From Streptomyces sp. NBC_00224 (GTDB lineage Bacteria > Actinomycetota > Actinomycetes > Streptomycetales > Streptomycetaceae), in contig NZ_CP108107.1 of NCBI RefSeq assembly GCF_041435195.1, positions 124,001 through 188,000 on the forward strand: a stretch of DNA of 64,000 bases, given 5' to 3'. This document shows positions 42,762 through 51,076 of the stretch, piece after piece. The translations under genes were made by a program, and so were the position numbers. The notes under the pieces are model-generated. The model had not been told where the DNA came from and did no database searches. It saw only the letters and a list, made by a program, of their open reading frames with translations. How positions within the stretch are numbered: position 1 is the stretch's first letter; the number at the start of each line of letters is the position of its first letter.

Positions 42762-43646
42762 ATGCATTCCGACCAACCGGCAGTAACCGTCATCGGCTTG
42801 GGCTCCATGGGTTCGGCGCTGGCCGCCGTACTGCTGGAGCGGGGCCACCGCACCACCGTGTGGAACCGCTCGGCGCACAGGGCCCGGTCGCTGGTCGACC
42901 GGGGCGCCCACCTGGCCGCGACACCCGAGGAGGCGATCGCGGCGAGCCCGCTGACCATCGTCTGCGTACTGGACTACGAGGTGCTGCACACCGTCCTCGA
43001 CCCCGTCGCCGGCTCCCTCGCGGGCAAGGTCCTGGTCAACCTCACCTCCGGTTCCCCGGAGCAGGCCAACGAGGCCGCCGCATGGGCCCGGTCACACGCC
43101 GCCGACTACCTCGACGGCGCGATCATGACCACCCCGCCGGGGGTCGGCAGCCCCGAGATGATGTTCCTCTACAGCGGTTCGCACGCCGTCTTCGAAGCCC
43201 ACCGTCCGACCCTGGCGTCCCTGGGGGATCCTCTGCACCTGGGCACCGACCCGGGCCTGGCCTCCCTCTACGACGCCGCCCTGCTCGGCCTGATGTGGTC
43301 CACCATGACCGGCTGGCTGCACGGCACCGCGCTGGTCGGCACGGAGAGGACACCGGCCACGGCCTTCACCCCGGTCGCGACCCGCTGGCTGACCGCCGTG
43401 GCCGGCTTCCTGACGACCTACGCGCCCCAGGTGGACGCCGGACGCTACCCGGGCGACGACGCCACCGTCGACGTGCAGATCGCGGCCATCGACCATCTCA
43501 TCCACGCCGCGGCGGCCCGCGGCATCGACAACGCCCTGCCCGAACTCCTGAAGTCCGCCATGGAACGGACCAGGGCTGCGGGCCACGGCTCCGACAGCTA
43601 CGCGAGCGTGATCGAGGTCCTGAAGAACCCGGCGGACCACACATGA
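42762..43646 (+). CDS. NAD(P)-dependent beta-hydroxyacid dehydrogenase / imine-reductase-like
   Basis: This 294-residue enzyme has an N-terminal Rossmann domain (VTVIGLGSMGSALAAVLLERGH, then WNRSAHRARSL; the Arg after WN favours NADPH). Its helical C-terminal dimer domain contains LYDAALLGLMWSTMTG. The Asp there, where beta-hydroxyacid dehydrogenases have Lys, matches the imine-reductase clan. The ATG at 42762 has GGAG before it. It is divergent from the GlxA-type regulator. The substrate is unknown. Confidence 0.88.
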   Translation: MHSDQPAVTVIGLGSMGSALAAVLLERGHRTTVWNRSAHRARSLVDRGAHLAATPEEAIAASPLTIVCVLDYEVLHTVLDPVAGSLAGKVLVNLTSGSPEQANEAAAWARSHAADYLDGAIMTTPPGVGSPEMMFLYSGSHAVFEAHRPTLASLGDPLHLGTDPGLASLYDAALLGLMWSTMTGWLHGTALVGTERTPATAFTPVATRWLTAVAGFLTTYAPQVDAGRYPGDDATVDVQIAAIDHLIHAAAARGIDNALPELLKSAMERTRAAGHGSDSYASVIEVLKNPADHT

Positions 43647-43794
43647 CCTGACACCGACAGCCGCCGCTCATCCCGCGCCGGACCCGACGGGAACGGAGTC
43701 ACCGGCATCCTGGTGCCGGTTTCGAACCCGACTCCGTGGAGGTCCAACCTGCCCACGGTCCGGGCTGCTGAAGCACCTGCATTCAGGCGGCGTC

Positions 43795-44661
43795 CTATCG
43801 GCGGAAGTGGGCGCGGTGTTCGTGCAGGAAGGCGTCGACGGTACGGGGCGGGCGGCCGAGGATGTCGGTGACAGTGGTGGTGGGGGTTTCGGGTCTGGTA
43901 ACGGCGAGTTGCTGGATCTCCGTCACGTGGTCGGCGAGCCAGGTGGGCATGTGGGCGCTGTGGATGAGGTTGTCGCGCAGTTCGTCCGGGGCGAGGTTGA
44001 CGTAGCGGACCTGATTGCCCGTCAGGGTGGTCAGTCGTGACGCGAGTTCGGGGTGGGAGACGGCTTCGGGTCCGGTCAGGGAGTAGGTGCCGCCGACGAT
44101 GTCGGGTCTGGTGAGGGCGGCGGCGGCGACGTCGCCGATGTCGCGGCAGTCGATGTAGTTGCAGGGTGCGTCGCCCATCGTGCCGAGGATGACGCCCTGG
44201 GCGACGGTGGGGGCCAGGCGTAGGAGGTTTTGCGTGAACGCGTAGGGGCGCAAGATGGTGTGGGGGAGGCCGCTGGCGCGCAGGTGTTCCTCGACGGCGT
44301 GGTGTCCGCGGGAGATGGCGACCGGGGAGTCGGGTTCGGCGGCGGGTGCGGAGATCTTGACGATGTGTCCGATGCCGGTGTGGGCGGCGATGTTGATGAC
44401 GCGGGTTTCGAGTTCGACCTGTGCGGGGCTGTTGGCCATGGCGAGGAAGAGCTGGCTGGCGCCCTTGAAGGCGGTGCGCAGGGAGTGGGGGTCGGTGGCG
44501 TCGGCGTACTGGATCTCGACGGGCGGTTGGTGTGCGCCGGTTATGCCGGGGATCGGCCTGTGCGGGGTGCGGGTCAGTGCGCGGACGGGTGTGCCGAGTG
44601 TCAGGAGGCTGTGGAGCAGGGCATTTCCGGTTGCACCGGTCGCTCCCATGACAACGATCAT
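43795..44661 (-). CDS. NmrA-like NAD(P)-binding protein
   Basis: This 288-residue atypical SDR has the nucleotide-binding loop MGATGATGNALL, then VRALTRTP, with ILRPYAFTQNLL and the strand GGTYSLTGPEAVSHPELA. There is no YxxxK pair, so it may be a redox sensor or quinone-reductase-like protein of the NmrA/QorB class. It lies 117 bp behind the small membrane protein and downstream of the MarR gene on the same strand; the shared GGCRGCTAA element suggests common control. Confidence 0.88.
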   Translation of the reverse strand: MIVVMGATGATGNALLHSLLTLGTPVRALTRTPHRPIPGITGAHQPPVEIQYADATDPHSLRTAFKGASQLFLAMANSPAQVELETRVINIAAHTGIGHIVKISAPAAEPDSPVAISRGHHAVEEHLRASGLPHTILRPYAFTQNLLRLAPTVAQGVILGTMGDAPCNYIDCRDIGDVAAAALTRPDIVGGTYSLTGPEAVSHPELASRLTTLTGNQVRYVNLAPDELRDNLIHSAHMPTWLADHVTEIQQLAVTRPETPTTTVTDILGRPPRTVDAFLHEHRAHFRR

Positions 44662-44778
44662 CGTGTGCTCATTCCTTGGTGACTTCCCGGCGGCGGGTGC
44701 TGCCGGGGTGGGCTCGGTCGGGCTTGGGCTCGGTTGGGCTTGGGCACGTGGGGTGGGCGGGCCCGATGCAGGGGTGGG

Positions 44779-45243
44779 CTATACCGGGGATGCTGTGGCG
44801 GTGCTGCGCCAGCGCAGGGTGACGATGGCGGTGGCGAGGGCTGCGGAGACGGGCAGGTCGATGCGCAGGCGCTCCAGCCACGGGGTGGCGGGGACCGGGG
44901 TGTGGGCGGGTAGCCATTGGGCGGTGAACCATCCCAGCAGGGCCGCCGCGCCGGCGGCGATGATGACGAGTGCGGCGGTCAGGGCGACGCGCGGCGTGGT
45001 GGTGGTCCACCGTCGGGGCTGCCCTCCGTGCCGCAGCCAGGTGCCGGCCAGGAACGCCACCACGGCGGAGGTGCCGGCGATGGAGGTGCAGGCGGCCACG
45101 GCCAGGTCCTGCTGCCCGGTGACGACTCCGGCGGTACCGGCCATCAGCGCGGGGGCGGCATAGGCGGTCAGCACCTCGCGCCACAAGGTGAACGGCCGGG
45201 AGGCTGCCCGGTTTCGGCTGGTTCTGTCCTTCGTTGCGGGCAT
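44779..45243 (-). CDS. Small four-helix membrane protein
   Basis: This 154-residue protein has about four hydrophobic helices (AYAAPALMAGTAGVVTG, VAACTSIAGTSAVVAFLAG, ALTAALVIIAAGAAALLGW, PVSAALATAIVTLRW) and a basic N-terminus. I do not recognise a precise family. It lies between the MarR regulator and the NmrA-like gene, all on the minus strand. Its promoter region carries a copy of the element also found upstream of marR. Confidence 0.75.
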   Translation of the reverse strand: MPATKDRTSRNRAASRPFTLWREVLTAYAAPALMAGTAGVVTGQQDLAVAACTSIAGTSAVVAFLAGTWLRHGGQPRRWTTTTPRVALTAALVIIAAGAAALLGWFTAQWLPAHTPVPATPWLERLRIDLPVSAALATAIVTLRWRSTATASPV

Positions 45244-45318
45244 GCTTGGCCTCTTTCTCGTTCGTGTGAGGGAAGCGAAGAGTTGGGGTGGGGAGCGGCA
45301 GGCCTACTCCGCCAATAT

Positions 45319-45332
45319 AATTAGGCAGCTAA
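45319..45332. promoter_or_regulatory. Candidate MarR operator upstream of the membrane-protein gene
   Basis: AATTAGGCAGCTAA lies in an AT-rich patch 76-89 bases before the ATG at 45243. It matches 11 of 14 bases of the element upstream of marR. Confidence 0.5.
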
Positions 45333-45393
45333 CTATTGCCTCGTAGAAAGGGCCCTGCCCGGTGGGCGGGGCCAAACCGGCCGAGAGTAAGAG

Positions 45394-45912
45394 TCAGTCG
45401 GCGGCCAGGGCCGCGCTGCCGCGCACCACACGGGCGAGCAGATCCAGGAACACCGCACGCTCCTCGACGGAAAGCCCGCCCACCATCGCCTCCAGCCGCC
45501 CGAAATGCTCGGACGCCATGTCACGCAGGCGCTGCGCGCCGCGCGCGGTCAGGACGGCCACCGTGCCCCGGCCGTCCTCCGTGGACGGGCGGCGGGCGAT
45601 CAGGCCCTCGCGCTCAAGGCCGTCCAGCAGGCCGGTGACCGTGGCCCTGGAGACATCGAGGTCGAGCGCGAGGCGCGAGGGGGATTTCTCCCCGCCGTGG
45701 TCTTCGAGGTCGGCGAGCAGGCGGTAGCGCCCCGTCGACAGGCCGAACTTGGCGAAGTGCGCCTCGGCCGCCCGGCCGACCCTCGCGCCCGCCGAGATCA
45801 GCCGTACCGCGACCAGCACCGCCTGCGGATCGACCTCCAGGCCGTAGTGCTCGACCTGTCGTCGGGCCTGGTCCAGCGTGGGGGCCTCGCCATCGATGTC
45901 TGCCCTCGTCAT
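45394..45912 (-). CDS. MarR-family regulator
   Basis: This 172-residue winged-helix protein has helices with LLADLEDHGGEKSPSRLALDLDVSRATVTGLLDGLEREGLIAR in adjoining parts, and wing RRPSTEDGRGTVAVLT. ATG at 45912 is chosen; a much longer frame upstream runs into a transposon remnant and is not credible. It is upstream of, and probably controls, the membrane protein and NmrA-like genes. A matching element lies just upstream of its start. Confidence 0.9.
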   Translation of the reverse strand: MTRADIDGEAPTLDQARRQVEHYGLEVDPQAVLVAVRLISAGARVGRAAEAHFAKFGLSTGRYRLLADLEDHGGEKSPSRLALDLDVSRATVTGLLDGLEREGLIARRPSTEDGRGTVAVLTARGAQRLRDMASEHFGRLEAMVGGLSVEERAVFLDLLARVVRGSAALAAD

Positions 45913-45918
45913 GCAAGT

Positions 45919-45932
45919 AATATGGCGGCTAA
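45919..45932. promoter_or_regulatory. Candidate autoregulatory MarR operator
   Basis: AATATGGCGGCTAA is 7 bases upstream of the marR ATG, within AT-rich DNA. It shares the core GGCRGCTAA with the element at 45319. Confidence 0.5.
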
Positions 45933-46107
45933 TCACTCTGACTGTCAAGGGCGATCTGCTACGGCAAGCGCGACCGCATCCAGCAGTCCTTTCGCCAGGG
46001 TCAGGAGGACCAGTGACGCCAGGGGGTGGGTGAGTGGCTTCGTGTGGTGTGGTGGTGGACGGCCGCAGGCCAACGGCCTTGTGGGCCGGGGCCTTCCGGC
46101 CGGCCGA

Positions 46108-46381
46108 ATGCGCGACCAGACAGCAGTGAAGGCCGAGGGAATCTGCGACCTGTTCGAGCAGTATCCCCAGGTCAGGGCCAAGGTCGACGCGGGCTAGCGC
46201 GGACTTGCCAAGCAGTTCCCCGACCAGGTCCAAGCCCCGCCGCTCAAAACGAAGAAGGGCGCCCCACCCGAAGACATCACAGCCTGGGACTCGGCCCGCC
46301 ATCAGCAGTCCTCGGAGCGCATCTGCGTCGAGCACGCCAACGCTGAACACAAGCAGTGGCCAACCCTCCAGCGCTACGGCA
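46108..46381 (+). pseudogene. Transposase remnant (IS5/DDE_Tnp_4-like) with internal stop
   Basis: The plus-strand frame reads TAVKAEGICDLFEQYPQVRAKVDAG, then an in-frame TAG at 46195, then RGLAKQFPDQVQAPPLKTKKGAPPEDITAW and SSERICVEHANAEHKQW. This is the C-terminal region of a DDE transposase; the stop sits where a Tyr codon (TAC) is expected. The N-terminal part is missing, and beyond 46381 the sequence no longer fits. It is a dead insertion-sequence fragment. Confidence 0.75.
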
Positions 46382-46542
46382 CGACGAACCTCGACGAACT
46401 GAGCGAGTCCTTCCACGACTGCTTCACCAGCGGAGACCCCGGGTGCGTGGGCGACATGCTGTTCGGCGGTACCACCCGCGACCACCGCTGACCAGCGGGT
46501 TCCGAGAAAGCGGCGATCTCGGAGTTGCGGGCCCCAGCCGTT

Positions 46543-46881
46543 TCAGGCCGCGTTGGTGGGGTTGGTCGTCTGGGTGGTGCGGCGGTGTTCGGCGTTGATG
46601 CGTTGGGCTTCTTGGAGTTGGTCTTCGAGGATGATGATGCGGCAGGCGGCTTCGATGGGGGTGCCCTGGTCGACGAGTTCGCGGGCGCGGGCGGCGATGC
46701 GCAGTTGGTAGCGGGAGTAGCGGCGGTGTCCGCCTTCGGAGCGCAGTGGGGTGATGAGGCGGGCGTCTCCGATGGCGCGGAGGAAGCCCTGGGTGGTGCC
46801 GAGTATTTCGGCGGCCCGGCCCATGGTGTAGGCGGGGTAGTCGTCGTCGTCGAGACGGCCGTAGGAGTCGTCTGCTGTCAT
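46543..46881 (-). CDS. MerR-like HTH regulator, paralogue of the gene at 18315
   Basis: This 112-residue protein is nearly identical to the regulator at 18315 over about 93 residues. It shares DDDDYPAYTMGRAAEILGTT, FLRAIGDARLITPLR, EGGHRRYSRYQLRIAARARE and the EDQLQEAQRIN tail. The unique ends differ completely (C-terminus TTQTTNPTNAA). ATG at 46881 has GAGAGG before it. It is preceded by a strong hairpin and lies near a transposase remnant, which suggests duplication or acquisition. The target is unknown. Confidence 0.88.
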   Translation of the reverse strand: MTADDSYGRLDDDDYPAYTMGRAAEILGTTQGFLRAIGDARLITPLRSEGGHRRYSRYQLRIAARARELVDQGTPIEAACRIIILEDQLQEAQRINAEHRRTTQTTNPTNAA

Positions 46882-46934
46882 CTGCACCTCTCTGGGGTTC
46901 CTGTGGTGTCTGTGGTGTCCGTGGAACGCGTTGA

Positions 46935-46966
46935 GGGGCCCTGGTGCCATTTGGCACCAGGGCCCC
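46935..46966. terminator. 15-bp perfect hairpin upstream of the MerR paralogue
   Basis: GGGGCCCTGGTGCCA and its complement enclose TT. It lies 54 bases before the ATG, so it may be a leader attenuator of this gene rather than a terminator of an upstream gene, none of which is visible. Confidence 0.65.
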
Positions 46967-47572
46967 GAAGGAACTACTACACCATCTGCCGGCCCTAGTG
47001 CCGCACCGGCCTTCTGTGTCCGCAGAGCCGGCCGACATGCTGCCGGGGCTGCGGGGATCGCGGTTGCTTGACCGGAGACCACCTCACTATCGATGTCCTG
47101 CGGTACCCGGGCTCAAGGCTTCCGCCCGGGCGATCCTGATGGCGCTCGGCTCCTCCGTTCTTCCCTCTGAACCAATCACTTACCAAACGGGGTACTGCGA
47201 ACTGCTTGCACTGCTGATACCGCGTACTGCACTAACTGGTACTGCCACTGCGTCAACTGCCGTACTGCTCACGGCGGCCCCTGATCACTGCGGGCCACCC
47301 GGTCCGGTCGTCAGCCCCGTCGCCGTCCTGCGACAACCTGGCTTCGCGACTCCACCACCGCACCGTCCTGCCAACTACACCTACAAGTACTGCTCCCCGG
47401 CAGTTCGTCTCTGCCGGGCCCTGCTTGTCTCTCTGGGCTACGAGAGAAACCATAACCACACCACCGACGAATGTCTACTCCGGCGAAGATAGATTTCCGC
47501 ATGTTCGAAAACGAGGTAATCGCCCTCGAACAGAGACGCAGGCAGGGCGCAGGGGCGGCCGACGACGGGGTG
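46967..47572. other. 606-bp gene-poor region with ACTGC clusters
   Basis: No convincing gene is present. Open frames exist, but codon bias is poor and there is no Shine-Dalgarno. The region is relatively AT-rich for the window and carries ten ACTGC pentamers, eight between 47194 and 47268. It ends with ATGTTCGAAAACGAGG near 47503. It is probably a regulatory region or mobile-element debris. Confidence 0.5.
47194..47291. repeat. Cluster of ACTGC pentamers
   Basis: ACTGC starts at 47194, 47201, 47210, 47226, 47241, 47247, 47256, 47264 and 47287, often as TACTGC. Irregular spacing (6-23 bases) argues for clustered protein sites rather than a simple tandem repeat. Confidence 0.6.
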
Positions 47573-48080
47573 TCAGCCGAAGATCGCGGTGGGTTCGCCG
47601 GTGAACCAGGTGTTGTCGATGCGGAGCCGGCGGATGACCCAGCGCTCCCCGTCGCGGACCAGGTCGACGTCGTACGGGTTCTTCAGCAGTGCGTGCGTGG
47701 TGGGGTCGGCGGTGAGCAGGTGCTGGGCTTCCACCAGGGCGGTGAGCCGGGCGGTGTCACCGTCGACGGTGATCCGCACGTTGGTGATCTGGTGGGTGGT
47801 GTCCACCCGGCCGGTGAACATGGCCAGGATGGTGGTGACGATCGTGTCGCGCCCCGACATCAGCGGCGGCTCGGCACCCCACCTGGCGGCGGCCGGACGG
47901 AAGTCCAGCTCGGCGTCGGCGGCGAAGGCCGAGGCGAAGAGCTCCTTGTCCTTGAGGTCCTGGCCGAGACCGAAGCGGTAGAGCGCGTCGGTGATCTCCG
48001 TACGGTCCCGGAGCTCCGCGACCACTGCGGCGTCGTCGTGGGCCGGGGTGGTGAGGGCGCGGTCGTGGGTGACGTACATG
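47573..48080 (-). CDS. SnoaL-like (NTF2-fold) protein
   Basis: This 168-residue cone-fold protein contains VAELRDRTEITDALYRFGLGQDLKD, then ELFASAFAADAELDF and the strand order of SnoaL_4-type polyketide cyclases/dehydratases. It ends WVIRRLRIDNTWFTGEPTAIFG. Such proteins can be cyclases, dehydratases or ligand carriers. ATG at 48080 has AGGAGAAC before it. It is divergent from the LysR regulator at 48235, its probable controller. Confidence 0.9.
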
Positions 48081-48149
48081 ATGTTCTCCTGTGCGGGTCG
48101 GGCGGTGTTCCAACGCCTTTGATCCTGCTGCGGGCCGGAGGGGGCATCA

Positions 48150-48163
48150 ATGCGCACCTGCGC
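48150..48163. promoter_or_regulatory. LysR-box-like dyad between divergent genes
   Basis: TGCGCA-CC-TGCGCA is a 14-bp symmetric element (T-N12-A) in the shared region of the LysR and SnoaL-like genes. It is a reasonable but unproven LysR site. Confidence 0.4.
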
Positions 48164-48184
48164 AACGATCGTTAAGCCCCAGTT

Positions 48185-48223
48185 GACGAGGGATGACGAG
48201 GGATGACGAGGGATGACGAGGGA
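48185..48223 (+). repeat. Four tandem 10-bp repeats just before the LysR start
   Basis: GACGAGGGAT is repeated 3.9 times, ending 11 bases before the ATG. Each unit holds a Shine-Dalgarno-like GAGGG followed by ATG, so it creates short overlapping starts and stops. Confidence 0.95.
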
Positions 48224-48234
48224 AGGGCGCGGCG

Positions 48235-49140
48235 ATGCTGGAGCGACACGAGCTGGAGGCGTTCCTGACACTCGCCGAGGAACTGCACTTCGGTCGCACC
48301 GCCGAGCGGCTGCACCTGTCCACGGCCCGGGTCAGCCAGACCATCGCCAAGCTGGAGCGCCGCATCGGCGTGCCGCTGTTCCACCGCACCAGTCGCCGGG
48401 TGGAACTGTCCGCGGTGGGGCGACAGTTGTACGAGGAGGTGCGGCCCGCCTGGGGCCTGATCACCGACGCGTTCGCGCGGGCCGTCGACGCCGGGCGCGG
48501 TCTGACCGGGCTGCTGCGGGTCGCCTTCAACGGACCGGCGGCGGGCCAGCTGCTGGTCGGCGCCACGCAGGTGTTCCGTGGCCGGCACCCCGACTGCGAG
48601 GTCCAGATCCGTGAGGTGCACCTGCCGGACGTCCTGCCGTGGCTGCACAGTGGCGAGGCGGACATCGCGCTGACCTGTCATCCGATGCGCGAGGAGGGAA
48701 TCGCCATGGGGCCGGTCCTGGTACGGGAGGCACGCATGCTCGCCGTACCGATGGGGCATCCGTTCGCCCGCCGCACGACCGTCTCCGTCGAGGAGCTGGC
48801 TCGCGTGACCGTGCTGCAGATGCCCGAGACGCTGCCGCAGTCCCTGCGCGACGATCGCTCACCGCGCCGGACACCCTCCACAAGGCCCGTCGGACTCGGC
48901 CCGTCGGCCACGACGTTCAACGAAATGCTGACGCAAGTCGGCGCGGGGGAGGGCGTCTTCGCCGTCAGCGCCCACGCGAGGCGCTACTTCGCCCGCCCCG
49001 ACATCGTCTATGTGCCCTTCGCGGATGCCGCACCAGTGGAATGGGGCCTGGTATGGCTCGCTGACGGCGCCACCGCCCGTATCCGCGCTTTCAGCGAGGC
49101 CGCACTCGACGTGGTCCAGGGGGCCGAGCTGTCCCCCTGA
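48235..49140 (+). CDS. LysR-family transcriptional regulator
   Basis: This 301-residue regulator has an N-terminal winged HTH (ERHELEAFLTLAEELHFGRTAERLHLSTARVSQTIAKLERRIG in pieces) and the substrate-binding-like domain, with LRVAFNGPAAGQLLVG opening and CHPMREEGIAMGPVLV in the middle. Recognition helix STARVSQTIAKLE is typical. It is divergent from the SnoaL-like gene. The start sits 11 bases behind a four-unit GACGAGGGAT array. Confidence 0.94.
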   Translation: MLERHELEAFLTLAEELHFGRTAERLHLSTARVSQTIAKLERRIGVPLFHRTSRRVELSAVGRQLYEEVRPAWGLITDAFARAVDAGRGLTGLLRVAFNGPAAGQLLVGATQVFRGRHPDCEVQIREVHLPDVLPWLHSGEADIALTCHPMREEGIAMGPVLVREARMLAVPMGHPFARRTTVSVEELARVTVLQMPETLPQSLRDDRSPRRTPSTRPVGLGPSATTFNEMLTQVGAGEGVFAVSAHARRYFARPDIVYVPFADAAPVEWGLVWLADGATARIRAFSEAALDVVQGAELSP

Positions 49141-49179
49141 CCGTGCCGAACATCCGCTCCGCGGAGTCCGCCACGGCGG

Positions 49180-49959
49180 TCAGCCGCGTACGTGCAGCCC
49201 GAAACCCGTGCGGCCCGCGGGCTCCAGTCCCTCTTTCAGGTGCAGCGAGGGGATCTCGTAGTCGCCGAAGTTCTGCCGCCGGAACGCGATCGGCTCGGTC
49301 GACTCCAGGGTGAGCAGGCGCTGCTCCCAGGCCTTGGCGACGTCCGGGTACTCCTCGTTGGTCATCCGGTCGCTGCCGTGCAGCACGAACGGCGGCAGCA
49401 CATCGATGCCGGGGTAGTAGAGGATGCCGTGGTGGATCGGGAACAGCAGGTCCTCGATGGGGCCGTTGATCCCGCGGGCGGCGTAGTGCGACTCCGGGCC
49501 GCCGACGGTCACCGACAGCAGCGCCCTCTTGCCCGCGAGGGTGCCCTCGCCGAAGCGCTCGCCGTACTTGGTGGCGCTGTGCTCGCCGACGCCGTACGCG
49601 AAGCGGTAGGTGAACACCCGGTCCACCCAGCCCTTGAGGATCGCGGGCATCGAGTACCACCACAGCGGGAACTGGAAGATGATCGTGTCGGCCCACAGCA
49701 GCTTCTCCTGCTCGGCGAGGACGTCCGGGGTGAGTGTCCCGGCCTCGAAGGCGCGGCCCGAGTCCCGGGCGACCCGCAGCGGACTCGATGCGTCGGGGCC
49801 GTAGTCCGCGGCGTCCACGGCCGCCTTCCAGTTCATCGCGTACAGATCACTCACCCGTACCTCGTGCCCGGCGGCCTCCAATGTGGACACCGCGAGGTCC
49901 TTCAGCGAGCTGTTGAGCGACTTCGGCTCCGGGTGGGCGTGGACGATCAGCGTCTTCAT
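49180..49959 (-). CDS. Flavodoxin-fold NAD(P)H quinone oxidoreductase
   Basis: This 259-residue enzyme of the NQO/MdaB class has the FMN/FAD region MKTLIVHAHPEPKSLNSSLKD, then FQFPLWWYSMPAILKGWVDRVF and SVTVGGPESHYAARG. It probably performs two-electron quinone reduction. ATG at 49959 has AAGGAG-like sequence upstream; the longer frame is rejected. It is divergent from the XRE regulator at 50120, with 10-bp tandem repeats between them, suggesting inducible control. Confidence 0.93.
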   Translation of the reverse strand: MKTLIVHAHPEPKSLNSSLKDLAVSTLEAAGHEVRVSDLYAMNWKAAVDAADYGPDASSPLRVARDSGRAFEAGTLTPDVLAEQEKLLWADTIIFQFPLWWYSMPAILKGWVDRVFTYRFAYGVGEHSATKYGERFGEGTLAGKRALLSVTVGGPESHYAARGINGPIEDLLFPIHHGILYYPGIDVLPPFVLHGSDRMTNEEYPDVAKAWEQRLLTLESTEPIAFRRQNFGDYEIPSLHLKEGLEPAGRTGFGLHVRG

Positions 49960-49980
49960 GGGAACTCCTTGGGATCGGAT

Positions 49981-50010
49981 GCCTTCGATTGCCTTCGACT
50001 GCTTTCGATC
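49981..50010. repeat. Three tandem 10-bp repeats, candidate operator
   Basis: GCCTTCGATT, GCCTTCGACT and GCTTTCGATC are adjacent, between the quinone reductase and the XRE regulator. Ten-base spacing puts all copies on one face of the helix. Confidence 0.8.
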
Positions 50011-50119
50011 CTGGGCGCTGCGGCGCCCGGCGTTCAGGGGCGCCGCTTCCATCGGACGGGACTTCCTGGTATTGGCAGGGCCACCCTTCACAGGCAGCGG
50101 CGCGGCCATACTGGGGGGC

Positions 50120-50968
50120 ATGGACGATCTTGCGGGTTTCCTGCGGACCCGGCGTTCCCGGGTCGACCCGGCGGCCGTCGGCATACCCACCGACAGCCGC
50201 CGCCGAGTCGAAGGGCTGCGCCGAGAAGAGGTCGCGCACCTGTCCGGAGTCAGCGTCGACTACTACGTACGCCTGGAGCAGGGCCGCGCGACCCAGCCCT
50301 CCGAGCAGGTCCTCGACGCGCTCGCCGGCGTCCTCGGCCTCGACGAGACCGAACGCGGGCACCTCTACCGGCTCGCCCGGCAGCGCCGCCGCCGCGCGAA
50401 GGCGCCGGGCGGGCGGGTCCGGCCGGAGGTGCTGCGCGTCCTCGACCTGGTCGCCGGCGCACCCGCGCTGATCATGGACCACCGCCTGGACGTGCTCGCC
50501 GGGAACCGCCTCGCCGGGCTCCTCTTCGGCCGGCCGATGCCGGGCCTGAACACCGCCCGGCACCTCTTCCTTGAGGAGGCCGAGCGCGGCCTCTACGCGG
50601 ACTGGGAGACATGCACCCTCGACGTGGTCGGGCACCTGCGCCTGGCCGCCGGCCAATACCCCGACGACCCCCGCCTGGCCTCGCTCATCGGCGAACTGGC
50701 GATGGGCAGCGAGCGCTTCCGCCGCCTGTGGGCCCGCGCGGACGTGCGCGCCCGCACCCATGGACGCAAGGCGTACCGGCACCCGCTGGTCGGCCTCCTC
50801 GAACTGCACCAGGAGAACTTCGCGCTACCGGAGGAATCCGGCATGGAGCTGGTGGTGCTGTCCGCGGCCCCCGCCAGCCCCGCCGAGGACGGGCTGCGCC
50901 TGCTCGCGGGCCTGGGCGCGGACAGCGGTGCCGCGCATCCCGCGGTGAACGCTCGGGTCCGCGAGTGA
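50120..50968 (+). CDS. XRE/MmyB-type HTH regulator
   Basis: This 282-residue regulator has an N-terminal XRE HTH (RRVEGLRREEVAHLSGVSVDYYVRLEQGRATQPSEQVLDALA in segments). A C-terminal MmyB-like ligand domain opens with VRPEVLRVLDLVAGAPALIMDHRLDVLAGN. ATG at 50120 (GGGGGG before it) is the family start; the upstream frame is open but unrelated. It is divergent from the quinone reductase gene, its probable target. Confidence 0.93.
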   Translation: MDDLAGFLRTRRSRVDPAAVGIPTDSRRRVEGLRREEVAHLSGVSVDYYVRLEQGRATQPSEQVLDALAGVLGLDETERGHLYRLARQRRRRAKAPGGRVRPEVLRVLDLVAGAPALIMDHRLDVLAGNRLAGLLFGRPMPGLNTARHLFLEEAERGLYADWETCTLDVVGHLRLAAGQYPDDPRLASLIGELAMGSERFRRLWARADVRARTHGRKAYRHPLVGLLELHQENFALPEESGMELVVLSAAPASPAEDGLRLLAGLGADSGAAHPAVNARVRE

Positions 50969-51076
50969 CTTCAGCGGGTGCGGATATGGCTGACCTGCGG
51001 CGATGGGCTACTCGGCAGGTTGCGCGGCCCCGGGGAGTCCTGGTGAGCCCATGGCCTCGGCGAGCGTGATTCGTCG

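Noticed and set aside
45913..46485. N-terminal extension of the MarR gene to 363 residues
   Set aside because: It runs antisense through a transposase remnant and the candidate operator; MarR proteins begin near 45912.
46944..47492. 182-codon open frame on the plus strand
   Set aside because: It begins inside the 46935-46966 hairpin, lacks a Shine-Dalgarno, has poor third-position bias and contains the ACTGC cluster.
48185..48223. Possible CRISPR or integration repeat
   Set aside because: 10-bp units without spacers, not palindromic, and no cas genes; a simple tandem repeat.
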